DNA of 32,879 nt from Candidatus Ventrimonas merdavium (GCA_018715565.1 DVLJ01000078.1:1-32879); one strand, 5' to 3'. Positions 1 through 8,802 are shown, numbered from the stretch's first letter. Notes: generated by a model from the letters alone, not told the origin. Program-made: numbers and translations.

Positions 1-5
1 CAGCA

Positions 6-704
6 ATGCAGAAAGACGGAAGCACCCTGAAATACATGTACAGTGTGGCTGGTGCGGGAAAAGGACTGGCAGCGGGAGGATGGACGCTCCTGGTGATCGG
101 TTTGGCTTTGACAGCCATGGTGAGCACTGCGGGAGTTCCCCAGATGCTTGTGATGGGGGCGGTGACGATTCTTCCTGGTGTATTGCTGGTTCTGCTGGGA
201 AAATGGAAGCAGGATCAGCGGGATCATGGATGGGTACAGGCGTATGCAGAATGCAGCGGCATTTCTGAGGCGGATGTTCTCCAGGCAGACGCAGAATTTC
301 TGGATTCCCGGACTGCGGTAGTAGGCGTTTGGGGCGGAGATAAAAACGCGAAGAAGAAAGCCGGTTTTGTCTCACCTAATTATTTTAAGGTACCTGGTAT
401 CTGGCCCCGGTTATACCGGCTTCAGGATGTATCCGCCTGCTTTTTCACAGACCAGTTTATCTGTGAGGATGGCGGCTATGCAAAGGCGGTGGTGATCTAT
501 GGGACCTCTCCGGAGCGGTGTACGGAGATCGTGGATGTTTCTGAGAAACGGGCGGCAGAGATTATCGGCGCGGTCAAAGCAGCGGCGCCCTCCGTCATTA
601 CGGACCGATGTTTCCAGTATGAGGGCCAGACTTACGACGCGTTAGAACAGCGGGAGCAGGTCATCGCTCTTTATAATCGTGTGATGGGACAGTCAGCCCA
701 ATAG
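6..704 (+). CDS. Uncharacterised membrane protein, possibly 5'-incomplete
   Basis: A 232-residue open frame with two hydrophobic segments near the N terminus (about residues 25-45 and 48-65), the second followed by a basic stretch (GKWKQDQRD), and then a soluble domain of about 165 residues. I do not recognise the soluble part. The ATG is only six bases from the window edge, so no ribosome binding site can be judged and the true start may lie upstream. The stop is 15 bases before the next gene, with an AGGAGGAAG ribosome binding site in between, so the two are probably cotranscribed. Its partner carries a zinc ribbon and leucine-rich repeats, which fits a cell-envelope role, but function is unknown. 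Confidence 0.7.
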   Translation: MQKDGSTLKYMYSVAGAGKGLAAGGWTLLVIGLALTAMVSTAGVPQMLVMGAVTILPGVLLVLLGKWKQDQRDHGWVQAYAECSGISEADVLQADAEFLDSRTAVVGVWGGDKNAKKKAGFVSPNYFKVPGIWPRLYRLQDVSACFFTDQFICEDGGYAKAVVIYGTSPERCTEIVDVSEKRAAEIIGAVKAAAPSVITDRCFQYEGQTYDALEQREQVIALYNRVMGQSAQ

Positions 705-718
705 GAGGAAGAACCTAT

Positions 719-2629
719 ATGAAATTAACAGAGTTAACATGCAAAGCCTGCGGCGGAACTCTGAAAGTAGATGAGTCCAATCCCAATGTAGCGGAATGTG
801 AATACTGCCATACCCGGTATACTCTGGAGGACAACGGGGAAACCACGGGACGGCAGCCGCAGTTCCAGTACACAGCGGTCAAACCGCCGGAGAAACCAAG
901 GACTGATGGGAAAGCAGCTGCCGGGAAACGGATGGCCGTCCTGGCTGTGTTACTTGTGGCGGTCCTGGGGCTCCTGTGTGGACCAAAACTGTTTGGGGTT
1001 GGAGACGGGGACAGCTCTGCGGATCTGGAACAGGCGGTTGCTGCGGCAGGGGGAGAGAACCAGACCGATCAGACAGCGGACCCGGCAGATGCCGCTGCTG
1101 CCGCGATGGAGAAGCTGAAAGGGGATCCGCTGTTTGCGGCTTTCTGCCAGGCCGTATTTGACCGGCCGGTGGAGGAAGTCACTGGGGCAGAATTGTCTCA
1201 GATTCGCCAGCTGTCCATTTCTTCTACCATTGACTTAAGGAAGATTGGGTACAGCTTTGCGGACCCGGCAGAGGAACCAGAGGCAGAGCTGGTTTGGGAG
1301 ACCTTTTCCCGCGATACATATCCGGAGGCGGATATGTCTTGCCTGCCCGCATTTTCAGGACTGGTTTCCCTGGATACCAGCCAGAGCCTGCGGGCGGGAG
1401 ATCTGGCGGGGGTATCCATCCGGGAGATTTCCGGATATTTCGGCAGTCTGGCGGAGATTGAAGCGGTGGTGGAGAAGCCGGAAGCTTTGACAGCGATTGA
1501 GACCATCAGTTCCTCTTTTGACCTTTCCGGTATCGAGCATTTTTCGGAATTAAAGAAACTGGCCGTAAAGGGAGAGCTGACAGACCCCAAGCTGCTGATT
1601 CAGGGAGCGTCGTTGGAATCCCTGGCTTTAGGATCCACCAGCCTTTCCATGGATTTTTCTGTACTGGGGATGCTGACAGGGCTCAAAGAACTGTCCATTT
1701 CCTCGGAAAATCTGCGGGATATCGGCTTTGTTTCCAAGCTGCCGGAGCTGGCCAGCTTTCGCCTTTCCCATGGAACGATGCTGAGTCTGGACGCGCTGAA
1801 AGACTGCCCCAGCTTGAAGCAGCTGTCTGTGGAAATGTGTGATGAGATCAAGGATTTTTCCGTGATATCCGGTTTGAAAGGATTGGAGAGTCTGCGTTTG
1901 GACCTTCCCTACGGCTGCCCGGAACCGGACCTTTCCGGCCTGGTCCAGTTAAAAGCCCTTTATCTGGAAGGCTTCCAGAACATGGGATTTTTGAGAAATA
2001 TGCCCGGCCTGGAAACGCTGACTCTGGACAGCTGTCAGATATCTGACCCGTCGGTATTTTCCAGTCTGGGAAGTTTAAAATCTCTGACCTGTACCAGCTT
2101 TGTTACCACGGAGCGGGATTACAGCTTTATTTCGGGAATTTCATCTCTGGAAGAGGTAAATCTGTCCGGGACGGCAACCTATGATGATATTTCCGGCATT
2201 TTCAATCTTCCGGCCCTGAAGCGGCTGGATATTTCCGGCATGAGCGCGGAGATCAATTTTGACAAGGTTCAGGAAAATACGGTTCTGGAAGAACTCCATG
2301 CAGACCATCTGAAGCTGTATGAGAATGTGAACGTTTCCGGCGGAGGCGGGATTGTCTATGTGGACTGGGATGATGTGATATTTTCTGAGCATTTGGAATT
2401 TCTGGGCCGGCTTAAGAATCTGAAACATCTTTCCATCCGGGAAAATGAACTGACGGATCTGGCCTTTGCCCAGGCCCTGGGGGCCCTGGAAACCATTGAT
2501 TTTTCCGATAATTATGTTACCGATGTGTCACCCCTGTCTGCTTTGCAGAATTTAAAGCAGGTAACGGGAACGGATAACCCGGTGTCGAACTATGAGGCAT
2601 TGGGGCTGTCTGTGACCTTGGTGCGTTAA
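719..2629 (+). CDS. Zinc-ribbon, single-TM, leucine-rich-repeat protein
   Basis: A protein of 636 residues. The N terminus carries a zinc-ribbon-like pair of CxxC motifs (CKAC near residue 10 and CEYC near residue 28). A basic linker and one hydrophobic segment follow at about residues 72-95. Next comes a low-complexity Ala/Asp-rich spacer, and from about residue 250 to the end there are many leucine-rich repeats of the LxxLxxLxLxxNxLxD type, ending in a clear pair around NELTDLAFAQ and NYVTDVSPL. The likely topology is a cytoplasmic zinc ribbon and an exported LRR domain for protein-protein contacts. The ribosome binding site AGGAGGAAG precedes the ATG. No catalytic domain is visible, and ligand and role are unknown. 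Confidence 0.8.
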   Translation: MKLTELTCKACGGTLKVDESNPNVAECEYCHTRYTLEDNGETTGRQPQFQYTAVKPPEKPRTDGKAAAGKRMAVLAVLLVAVLGLLCGPKLFGVGDGDSSADLEQAVAAAGGENQTDQTADPADAAAAAMEKLKGDPLFAAFCQAVFDRPVEEVTGAELSQIRQLSISSTIDLRKIGYSFADPAEEPEAELVWETFSRDTYPEADMSCLPAFSGLVSLDTSQSLRAGDLAGVSIREISGYFGSLAEIEAVVEKPEALTAIETISSSFDLSGIEHFSELKKLAVKGELTDPKLLIQGASLESLALGSTSLSMDFSVLGMLTGLKELSISSENLRDIGFVSKLPELASFRLSHGTMLSLDALKDCPSLKQLSVEMCDEIKDFSVISGLKGLESLRLDLPYGCPEPDLSGLVQLKALYLEGFQNMGFLRNMPGLETLTLDSCQISDPSVFSSLGSLKSLTCTSFVTTERDYSFISGISSLEEVNLSGTATYDDISGIFNLPALKRLDISGMSAEINFDKVQENTVLEELHADHLKLYENVNVSGGGGIVYVDWDDVIFSEHLEFLGRLKNLKHLSIRENELTDLAFAQALGALETIDFSDNYVTDVSPLSALQNLKQVTGTDNPVSNYEALGLSVTLVR

Positions 2630-2659
2630 ACGGTGTGCAAAAAGGCAAAAAAGCAAAAA

Positions 2660-2689
2660 AGAGGCGTCCTCAGCGTGTGGGGCGCCTCT
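2660..2689. terminator. Bidirectional intrinsic terminator between convergent genes
   Basis: The inverted repeat GAGGCG (2661-2666) / CGCCTC (2683-2688) has further pairing inside. On the minus strand it is followed by a long T-rich run (complement of the A-rich bases 2640-2660), which makes it a strong terminator for the SPFH gene. On the plus strand a weaker T-rich tail follows, serving the LRR gene. Confidence 0.75.
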
Positions 2690-2763
2690 TTCTGACTTTA
2701 TAATCTGGCCGCAGGTTTCAGGAGCGGTCCAGGAGTGGTTAAGGAGTGTTTAAGGGGAATGGT

Positions 2764-3894
2764 TTACAACCGGCTTAAAATCTCTTTTTTCTTTTCGTCA
2801 TATTCGCCCTGCTCGATCAATCCTGCATCCAGCAGCTTTTTCAATGTGCCAAGGGCTTCTATCGGGTCTGCCGCAGGGGCGGGAGCCGGTTCTTCGGATG
2901 AAGCTGCGTCGGCGGCAGTGCCGGCAGAAGTAGAGTTGGCATCAGCCGCGGTGGCAGAAGAAAACAGCTGGCCGGCCATGGCCCCCAGGACATTTCCCGC
3001 GGCCATTCCCATACCCATGCCGGAGCCTATGGCGGTTCCTGGAGAACCGGGATTCCTGGCCAGGTCCCCGAGGATATCCACGGTTTTCTGGCGGTCCCAG
3101 CCGCTGCCCAGGATATCCATGGCGGCCTTATCTCCATGAGCCAGTTTTTCCTTGCGGATAGAATCAATCTGGGACTGGTCGATCGCGTCGTATTTTCCGG
3201 TATCGATGTCCAGGCCGGCCAGGGAGAAGTTCACGCATTTCAGGCCATATTCCGCCAGAGTTTCGTCTATGTAGGGGGTGATCTGCCCGGAAAGCTCATC
3301 CAGGAACGCATCAATGCCGATCAGCTCCTCCTGGCGGCTGTTCAGGAACTTGGAGATGGCGCTTTTGATCTTGGACTGGAATTCCCTGGAAAAATACTGC
3401 TCCAGCTGCTCCTCAAACTGGAAGGGGATATTGCTGCCGATCAGCTTTTCCAGAAAGACCGCCGGTTCTTCAATGCGGACCCGGTAGGCGCCTCTGGCCC
3501 TGGCGGAGGTATAGATCCCCCAGACCTTATCCCGCACCTGGATGGGCGTGGCGGTGCCCCAGCGGATCTCCTGGCTGTCCGCCTTCCGCACAAAATAAAC
3601 GGCGCAGTGGAAGACGCTGACGCCGCCGGTGAGAACGCTGCGGAGCCGGGTGATAAAGGGATAGTTCTGCGTGGAAAGCTGGTAGGTACCGCTTTCAAAT
3701 ACCTGCTCGATTTTCCCCTGCGATACAAAGACCGCGCTTTCTCCAGGCATGACGACCAGGGTCGAGCCTGTATTGAAATCCTCCTCCGGCTGGCGCCAGA
3801 GCAGCAGCCCGCCGGGGCCGGAATTTTTGATCACATTCGTCCAGTGCCTGGCCCCGTCCTGGCCAGCTCCGGCGCTTTTCCTAAATAATCCCAT
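2764..3894 (-). CDS. SPFH-domain protein with C-terminal SHOCT domain
   Basis: A protein of 376 residues. Roughly residues 35-240 match the SPFH/band-7-like family seen in Bacillus YdjI-type and 'virion core' annotations (VVMPGESAVFVSQGKIEQVFESGTYQLST split around a Gly turn, then FSREFQSKIKSAISKFLN). A Gly/Ala-rich linker with GMGMGMAAG and an Ala/Pro/Ser-rich stretch follow. The last 35 residues form a SHOCT domain (LGTLKKLLDAGLIEQGEYDE). Such proteins are thought to assemble on membranes and are often linked to envelope stress. The start is set by an AGGAGGAA ribosome binding site just upstream on the minus strand. It converges on the LRR gene across a shared terminator. Confidence 0.85.
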   Translation of the reverse strand: MGLFRKSAGAGQDGARHWTNVIKNSGPGGLLLWRQPEEDFNTGSTLVVMPGESAVFVSQGKIEQVFESGTYQLSTQNYPFITRLRSVLTGGVSVFHCAVYFVRKADSQEIRWGTATPIQVRDKVWGIYTSARARGAYRVRIEEPAVFLEKLIGSNIPFQFEEQLEQYFSREFQSKIKSAISKFLNSRQEELIGIDAFLDELSGQITPYIDETLAEYGLKCVNFSLAGLDIDTGKYDAIDQSQIDSIRKEKLAHGDKAAMDILGSGWDRQKTVDILGDLARNPGSPGTAIGSGMGMGMAAGNVLGAMAGQLFSSATAADANSTSAGTAADAASSEEPAPAPAADPIEALGTLKKLLDAGLIEQGEYDEKKKEILSRL

Positions 3895-4020
3895 GATGAG
3901 TTCCTCCTATGCAAGTCGATGTGCGCAGCAATGGGATACTCCCCGCTCCCCGGATGTGCTGCGTGTGGTTCTATTGTACATGGCGGAGGTAGGTTTGTAA
4001 AGGCTGAGGGGGATGGGGAC

Positions 4021-4058
4021 ACGAAAGAATCCCACGGATGCCTGCCTGATCGTGGGAT
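4021..4058 (-). terminator. Intrinsic terminator downstream of the small membrane gene
   Basis: The arms ATCCCACG (4029-4036) and CGTGGGAT (4051-4058) pair perfectly. Read on the minus strand, the hairpin follows the stop at 4067 within 10 bases and is trailed by TCTTTC. The T tract is short, so strength is uncertain. Confidence 0.5.
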
Positions 4059-4066
4059 CGACCCTG

Positions 4067-4351
4067 TTATGAAAATGCTGCTGCGATCAACACCCCGATC
4101 GCGATGCAAGCAACGATCAATAGCGATCCAAGCAGCGCCAAAACAACAAGCGTCAGCTTTTTCCACTTATTTTCTTTCAAAGACATTATCATAATAGCGA
4201 TCACATCGAAAACATAGAAAAATTGCAGGACCTTTGCAACGCCGATCAGGATATGTCCATGTATATTCTCCTGTTTCGCCTTCGAGAGATAGGCGATGGA
4301 AAACGGCGCTGATCCAAGCAGGATCAGATAGCCCAGGATATTCAGCGCCAT
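4067..4351 (-). CDS. Small hydrophobic membrane protein
   Basis: An open frame of 94 residues with three hydrophobic stretches (about residues 4-20, 34-56 and 67-93), separated by basic turns such as SKAKQE and KENKWKK. That gives a plausible small integral membrane protein. I do not recognise a family. Its ATG lies almost exactly where the neighbouring plus-strand SPFH fragment loses its homology, so this gene may itself be trimmed at the N terminus by the rearrangement that truncated the neighbour. A terminator-like hairpin follows the stop. The ribosome binding site (AGGGGC) is weak, so the start is uncertain. Confidence 0.5.
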   Translation of the reverse strand: MALNILGYLILLGSAPFSIAYLSKAKQENIHGHILIGVAKVLQFFYVFDVIAIMIMSLKENKWKKLTLVVLALLGSLLIVACIAIGVLIAAAFS

Positions 4352-4359
4352 TGCCCCTG

Positions 4360-4668
4360 CAGGCCAAGATCCAGGCTAAGGAACAGGCCAAACAGGACGC
4401 TGAGAAAGCGGAGCTGGACAAACAGACGGCCATTGCACAAGGAGAAGCCAACAAAGCCCAGGCAGAAGCGGAGGCGGAAGTAAAAAGGATCCAGGCGGAG
4501 GCTGCCGCGGAGCAGACCCGGATCTCGGCCCAGGCCGAGGCAGACGCCAACCATATGATCAACGGTTCGATCACCGAAAATCTGATCCGAATGAAAGAAG
4601 CAGAGGCCCGATTAGAACATGGATGGGTAACGGTTCAGGGGGCAGATGCCGTGATTGCAGGCGAGTAA
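4360..4668 (+). pseudogene. C-terminal remnant of an SPFH/prohibitin-like gene
   Basis: About 100 residues read in frame to a stop and look like the C-terminal coiled coil of a prohibitin/flotillin-type SPFH protein. There are Ala/Glu/Lys/Gln-rich heptads (EQAKQDAEKAELDKQ, EAEAEVKRIQAEAAAEQ), then the family-typical end with ITENLIRMKEAEARLEHG and a short tail. The roughly 200-residue SPFH domain that should precede it is missing. The upstream part of the open frame is merely antisense to the small membrane protein gene, and no ribosome binding site or start belongs to the remnant. I call it a 5'-truncated pseudogene produced by deletion or rearrangement. Confidence 0.7.
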
Positions 4669-4694
4669 ATGGGCAGCTGCGAGGCAATGGGACA

Positions 4695-5936
4695 TCAGGG
4701 CCTTATGGACAGGGAACGTAAGGAAGGAAATTGCTCCCAATCGCTGGATATGGCGTTGATATCCTCGATCGCATACGCCATCAGGAGTGCGGTCTGCAGA
4801 TCTGGCTGGACAATATCCATATCGCAGAGCAGTTCGCGTATATTGTCCAGCCTGTGCTGCAAAGTGCTTTTGTGGATCCCAAGGGCATCAGCCGTCATCG
4901 TGATATGCATCCCATTGCGCAGGTAACAAGCAAAGGTTGTGTATAGATTGGTTTTATGCTTTGCATCATACTGCCGGAGAACACCTAGGGCGGGAAACTC
5001 ACAGCTTGCCCAGGTATCCTTTTTCCGGCAGCAGGAAAGGATCGCATAGATATAATAATCATCATATTCAAGCAGACGTTCTTTTTTGTTCAGTGCCGCG
5101 GCCGCGTCGATCGAAAAAACAGCCTGTAGATAATGCTCCCGCACGGCATTTTTCCCCGAAAAAAACCAACTTATGCCAAGATACCCGTTAAATCGTTCTG
5201 CCAGGGAGGACAATGCGTTCTTCTGCTCTTTTGTCAGGCGTTCCGTCAGGGCGACGATGCTTTCTTTGTAGATCGTTGCAGTCGTATTTTTCAAAATCTC
5301 ATCCAGATAATTGATAAGAGCCAGCCAGATAGTACCTTTCTGCTGATAGGTGGGGCGGAATACCAGCAGCTGCACATTTTGAAACAATGCTTCTCTATCT
5401 GCGATGCCGGTGGATATCTCGTACTCCAACGCATGTAAAAGCGCGGCTCTGTCCGGATGGCACAGAATGGATCCAGATGAAGCCATCGCATCAAGATAGG
5501 TGATCTTGATCAGCCATGCCAGGGATTGAAAGATATCCTGCTTTTGCTTGGAAACGGTATTGTCCTCCGGGATGGCGATCGCGGAGACAGAAGCCGCAAT
5601 ATCATCCTGTTTTTCTGGGGGGAACTGTACCCAATACTTTAATGTAATATTATCCGGCGGATAAGAAACGCCGGTCATGATGCTTGGCGGCAGAGATTTC
5701 ACATAGTCGCTGTCAAATACTTTGGACAAGATATCCTGCCCGTAACGGCCTTCCCGCAAAGCGCGCTGCCAATAGGGATCCCGCACTGGGACTGTTGTGG
5801 AATAAGCCAGCATGTCAAACCTGCTGTTTAAAAAAATGATCGCTGCGCCAAGCAGCTCTGCCGCCGCATCGATCACGGTCTGCAGCGGCTGTTTTTGCAT
5901 GATCATGGTAACGATTTCCGTATAATTCTGCATCAT
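4695..5936 (-). CDS. PucR-type transcriptional regulator (1)
   Basis: A protein of 413 residues from the chosen ATG. The frame stays open further upstream, but the ATG at 5936 has an AGAGAGGA ribosome binding site 8 bases before it. The C terminus carries the PucR/CdaR-type helix-turn-helix: LYTTFACYLRNGMHITMTA, then LGIHKSTLQHRLDNIREL, close to the usual pattern of long N-terminal sensory region plus C-terminal HTH. The N-terminal two thirds is a poorly conserved sensor, which starts with a stretch (VIDAAAELLGAAIIFLNSRF) like the PAS/GAF-like input region of this family. It lies in tandem with a second PucR gene and probably controls the divergent Fe-ADH/GRE genes. The inducer cannot be read from the sequence. 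Confidence 0.8.
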   Translation of the reverse strand: MMQNYTEIVTMIMQKQPLQTVIDAAAELLGAAIIFLNSRFDMLAYSTTVPVRDPYWQRALREGRYGQDILSKVFDSDYVKSLPPSIMTGVSYPPDNITLKYWVQFPPEKQDDIAASVSAIAIPEDNTVSKQKQDIFQSLAWLIKITYLDAMASSGSILCHPDRAALLHALEYEISTGIADREALFQNVQLLVFRPTYQQKGTIWLALINYLDEILKNTTATIYKESIVALTERLTKEQKNALSSLAERFNGYLGISWFFSGKNAVREHYLQAVFSIDAAAALNKKERLLEYDDYYIYAILSCCRKKDTWASCEFPALGVLRQYDAKHKTNLYTTFACYLRNGMHITMTADALGIHKSTLQHRLDNIRELLCDMDIVQPDLQTALLMAYAIEDINAISSDWEQFPSLRSLSIRP

Positions 5937-6198
5937 ATCGATGATCCTCTCTAAAGAATAGTATATCAGACCACAGAAAAACCGTCGGGTTGTGCGATAG
6001 GAAAGATATCGGTACGATCGCACAATCATACTGGGGAGATTTTGTGAAAAATGGCGTTAAGCGTTTTCTGGCTAAAATCCGGCACAGTGTTTCTGTGATC
6101 AAAAAAGAAAACGGTGGAGTGCACGAAAAATCAGGCAGATCTTAGGAGCGGCTGCTCTATGAAAAAGTCTGTATTGATATTAAAATAACAATAGAACC

Positions 6199-7329
6199 TT
6201 ACATGTTGTTGGAGCATAACACGCGTTCCAGTGCAAAGGCATATCGCAGGACAGTTCTTCGGCAAGGGTCTGTTACATCGTATTGGGTCAGTTTCTGGAT
6301 ATACTTTAGCCGGTATAAAACACTGTTCCTGTGCATATGTGCGATCTCTGCGGCACGTGATATGTTTCCGCCTTGTTCTACATAGATCCGCAGTGTTTTA
6401 TATAGCTGCATATTATGTGTTTTGTCCGCTTCGGCAAGTGCCAGCATAACCGGGTGCCTAAAAACGGACAGAGGCCGTTCTACCGTATGACTGTAGAAGA
6501 TATCATAAGGCATGCAGGCGGCATACTCAGCAACAGGCGTAGGTATGGATAATGCAGATGCTTCCTTTGCAGCAAATACGGCCTGCTGGAGAAAGGGCGC
6601 GTAGTCCATGATCTTCTGGAAGGGGTAGCTTAAACCGATCGAGACCTCCTTGTCTGACAGCTGAGCGCAGATTTCGTTTTTTCTTTCTGCTGTCAGCGCG
6701 GTGCTCAATGCTACAACATAGTGATCCTGGTATAAGGTGACCAGTTCTGTGTGGAAAAGTGAGCGCAGCAGGTGAAAATAGGATAGCGTTTCCTCCGGCT
6801 GCTGGCATTGGATCGCCGCAAACTGCATGTCCTTTGGCAGCGGGATCTTGAATGGGGTGTCTGGAAACGGCTGCCGGTCAAACCTGCCACTGGTCAGAAA
6901 TCCAAGAAATTTGCCTTCTGGCGAATTAAGATATTTCGCCGGAGTATCCACAGTCTGACTTGCGGCAAACAGCATCCAGGCCGCGTAAGGGACCAGCTGC
7001 CGCTGCTTTTTTGTAGGGGGAGATTGCTGGTACAGGCAAAAGAGCCTGCCGCGGCCGGAAGGATCCATAGCGGTGCAGACCTGAGGGAGATTCTCCAGAT
7101 ATGCGGTATCGCACCAACGAGTTTGGATAAAGGATCGCCAGCGGGCATCTTCAGAAGACAGCTTTTCTGAAAAAGCGACAATATACCCATAAATATCTGT
7201 CAGGAGGATCGGCGCATCCAGAATAGCAGCCGCCAGCTCTACGCCTTCCTGAAAGGAATTTTGGAGCGTGTAGGACAGCGAGATCAGATCGTAATCTAAA
7301 TATAGGTTCGAGCATGTGTAGTCGGTCAC
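6199..7329 (-). CDS. PucR-type transcriptional regulator (2), GTG start
   Basis: A protein of 376 residues beginning with GTG at 7329, with AAAGGA about 10 bases upstream on the minus strand. The C-terminal HTH is typical of the PucR/CdaR family: LYKTLRIYVEQGGNISRAAE followed by HMHRNSVLYRLKYIQKLT. The N-terminal part (GVELAAAILDAPILLTDIYG) resembles the small-molecule input domain of these activators. It is transcribed divergently from the Fe-ADH gene, 128 bp away, with its own candidate promoter in that gap. A regulator divergent from a catabolic operon is the usual arrangement for a substrate-responsive activator. Confidence 0.82.
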   Translation of the reverse strand: MTDYTCSNLYLDYDLISLSYTLQNSFQEGVELAAAILDAPILLTDIYGYIVAFSEKLSSEDARWRSFIQTRWCDTAYLENLPQVCTAMDPSGRGRLFCLYQQSPPTKKQRQLVPYAAWMLFAASQTVDTPAKYLNSPEGKFLGFLTSGRFDRQPFPDTPFKIPLPKDMQFAAIQCQQPEETLSYFHLLRSLFHTELVTLYQDHYVVALSTALTAERKNEICAQLSDKEVSIGLSYPFQKIMDYAPFLQQAVFAAKEASALSIPTPVAEYAACMPYDIFYSHTVERPLSVFRHPVMLALAEADKTHNMQLYKTLRIYVEQGGNISRAAEIAHMHRNSVLYRLKYIQKLTQYDVTDPCRRTVLRYAFALERVLCSNNM

Positions 7330-7356
7330 AACTTATCATCCTTTCTTTGTGTTTAT

Positions 7357-7384
7357 ATTATACGCAAAAAAACGTATGGAGCAA
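7357..7384 (-). promoter_or_regulatory. Candidate promoter of PucR gene 2 with embedded palindrome
   Basis: On the minus strand TTGCTC (complement of 7379-7384) and TATAAT (complement of 7357-7362) are 16 bp apart. The spacer and the edge of the -10 element hold the inverted repeat ATACG (7360-7364) / CGTAT (7373-7377), a plausible operator for autoregulation. Confidence 0.45.
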
Positions 7385-7400
7385 TCAATAGATAGTAACT

Positions 7401-7450
7401 TCCGGCAGGAAAGCCGGCAGGGATCTATATAATTTCATGGTAAAGGAGAA
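7401..7450 (+). promoter_or_regulatory. Candidate activator-dependent promoter of the Fe-ADH gene
   Basis: A perfect TATAAT (7428-7433) has no recognisable -35 at the right distance. Instead two direct copies of CCGGCAGG (starting near 7402 and 7414) cover the -35 region, as expected when an activator such as PucR recruits polymerase. The AAAGGAGAA ribosome binding site (7442-7450) follows at once, so the leader would be very short. Confidence 0.4.
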
Positions 7451-7457
7451 GAAAAAC

Positions 7458-8645
7458 ATGAGTATCATTAACATGCGTACCGTAACGCCGGTCAATACCT
7501 TTTTGGGATGTGGGAGCAGCCGGCTTGCGGGTAAGCTTGTCAGCGGCATGAATCTGTCCAAAGTGCTGCTGGTCTGTGATGAGAGTGTCAAAGCGTTTGG
7601 ACTTGTGGACGGGGTCCTGGAAAGCCTGCAGGAAGCAAAGGTCAGCATCGTGATGTATGACGGCGTCCAACCAGATCCTCCGGCGGCTATGATCGACGAG
7701 GTGGCGGCACTGTGTAAAAAGGAGGGCTGCCAGTGTGTGATCAGCGTAGGCGGCGGCAGCGTGCTTGATACTGGAAAATTTGCGGCGCTGCTGCAGGCGA
7801 ATCCCGGCAGCATCTGTGACTATGCAGCCAACACTGCAGCACCTCGGGTGAAGGGGATCCCTTTCATTGCGGTCCCCACTACGGCGGGAACTGGCAGCGA
7901 AGTCACCTCCGGTGCGGTTGTCACGCTGCCCAATGGCGTGAAAGTGGGGGTGAGTGGCCCAGAGCTTTTTGCCACGGCTGCCCTGCTTGATCCGGCTCTG
8001 ACCCTGGGGCTGCCGAAAGGCGGCACTGCAAGCACCGCTATGGATGCATTTGCTCACGCAGTGGAAGCGATGCTCAGCGGCATTGGCAACCCTATCTGCG
8101 ACATCCTGTCTTTGCAGGCGGTCCATCTGATCGCGAAAAGCTTGAAAAAAGCTGTGGACAACGGCCAGGATGAACATGCACGCCAGGATCTGATGCTGGC
8201 GGCGTATCTGGCAGGGATGTCCCTCAATGATGGCGGCTGCAATTATGGACATGCCATCGCCCATATCATCGGCGCAAAATACCATTTGCCTCATGGGGCG
8301 GTCTGCGCGGTAGCTGCGCCAATGGTCATCGAGTATTTTGCTGAGGCGTTCCCAGAAAAGATCCGGCAGATCGGGCAGGCTATGGAGCTGTCGCTTGAAA
8401 GCGGACTGGACCCGAAAGCATGTGCAAAAAAAGTAGCGGATGCTGTGCGGGAACTGAATGATTCTGTAGGCATCCGTCCGTTGAGCGCCCTTGGCGTCAG
8501 ATATGAGGATCTGCCCATGCTGGCGGAAGCGATCTTACAGGAGCCCTGCGTAATGGTCCTGCGGATGACGCTTCCGGAGGCACAGATCACGGCGGAAGAT
8601 TTCCTGCTGCCCCTTCAAAGAGAGTTCCAGCGCACTTCATGCTGA
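7458..8645 (+). CDS. Iron-dependent (type III) alcohol dehydrogenase
   Basis: A protein of 395 residues, the normal length for Fe-ADH. The N-terminal Rossmann-like half has SVGGGSVLDTGK and the phosphate-binding PTTAGTGSEVT. The C-terminal half holds the metal ligands: Asp and His in STAMDAFAHAVE, and two His in GHAIAHIIGAKYHLPHG. The family reversibly reduces aldehydes (acetaldehyde, propanal, lactaldehyde, sulfoacetaldehyde and others) with NAD(P)H in the cytosol. The ATG at 7458 is chosen because AAAGGAGAA precedes it by 7 bases. It lies between a divergent PucR regulator and the glycyl radical enzyme gene, so it may reduce the aldehyde made by that enzyme or make its substrate. The exact substrate is unknown. 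Confidence 0.88.
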   Translation: MSIINMRTVTPVNTFLGCGSSRLAGKLVSGMNLSKVLLVCDESVKAFGLVDGVLESLQEAKVSIVMYDGVQPDPPAAMIDEVAALCKKEGCQCVISVGGGSVLDTGKFAALLQANPGSICDYAANTAAPRVKGIPFIAVPTTAGTGSEVTSGAVVTLPNGVKVGVSGPELFATAALLDPALTLGLPKGGTASTAMDAFAHAVEAMLSGIGNPICDILSLQAVHLIAKSLKKAVDNGQDEHARQDLMLAAYLAGMSLNDGGCNYGHAIAHIIGAKYHLPHGAVCAVAAPMVIEYFAEAFPEKIRQIGQAMELSLESGLDPKACAKKVADAVRELNDSVGIRPLSALGVRYEDLPMLAEAILQEPCVMVLRMTLPEAQITAEDFLLPLQREFQRTSC

Positions 8646-8802
8646 TGCTCAATGCGGGGGAGCAGCCTGCGTCCGGCCATCCGTGGCACGGAAAGGTTTA
8701 TCATTCTATATAAGTATTTATACCATACCCGGTTTCGTTTTAACTAGCGAAAGAGACGCCAGCTTTTTTGGCAATGAGTGGGTATTTTGGAGGACCTGGG
8801 CT

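Noticed and set aside
3136-3888. 250-codon plus-strand open frame across the SPFH gene
   Set aside because: It is a shadow of the minus-strand SPFH-SHOCT gene, whose motifs and ribosome binding site are clear.
7425-8294. 289-codon antisense open frame over the Fe-ADH gene
   Set aside because: It is the shadow of a well-supported enzyme gene and would overlap the divergent promoter region.
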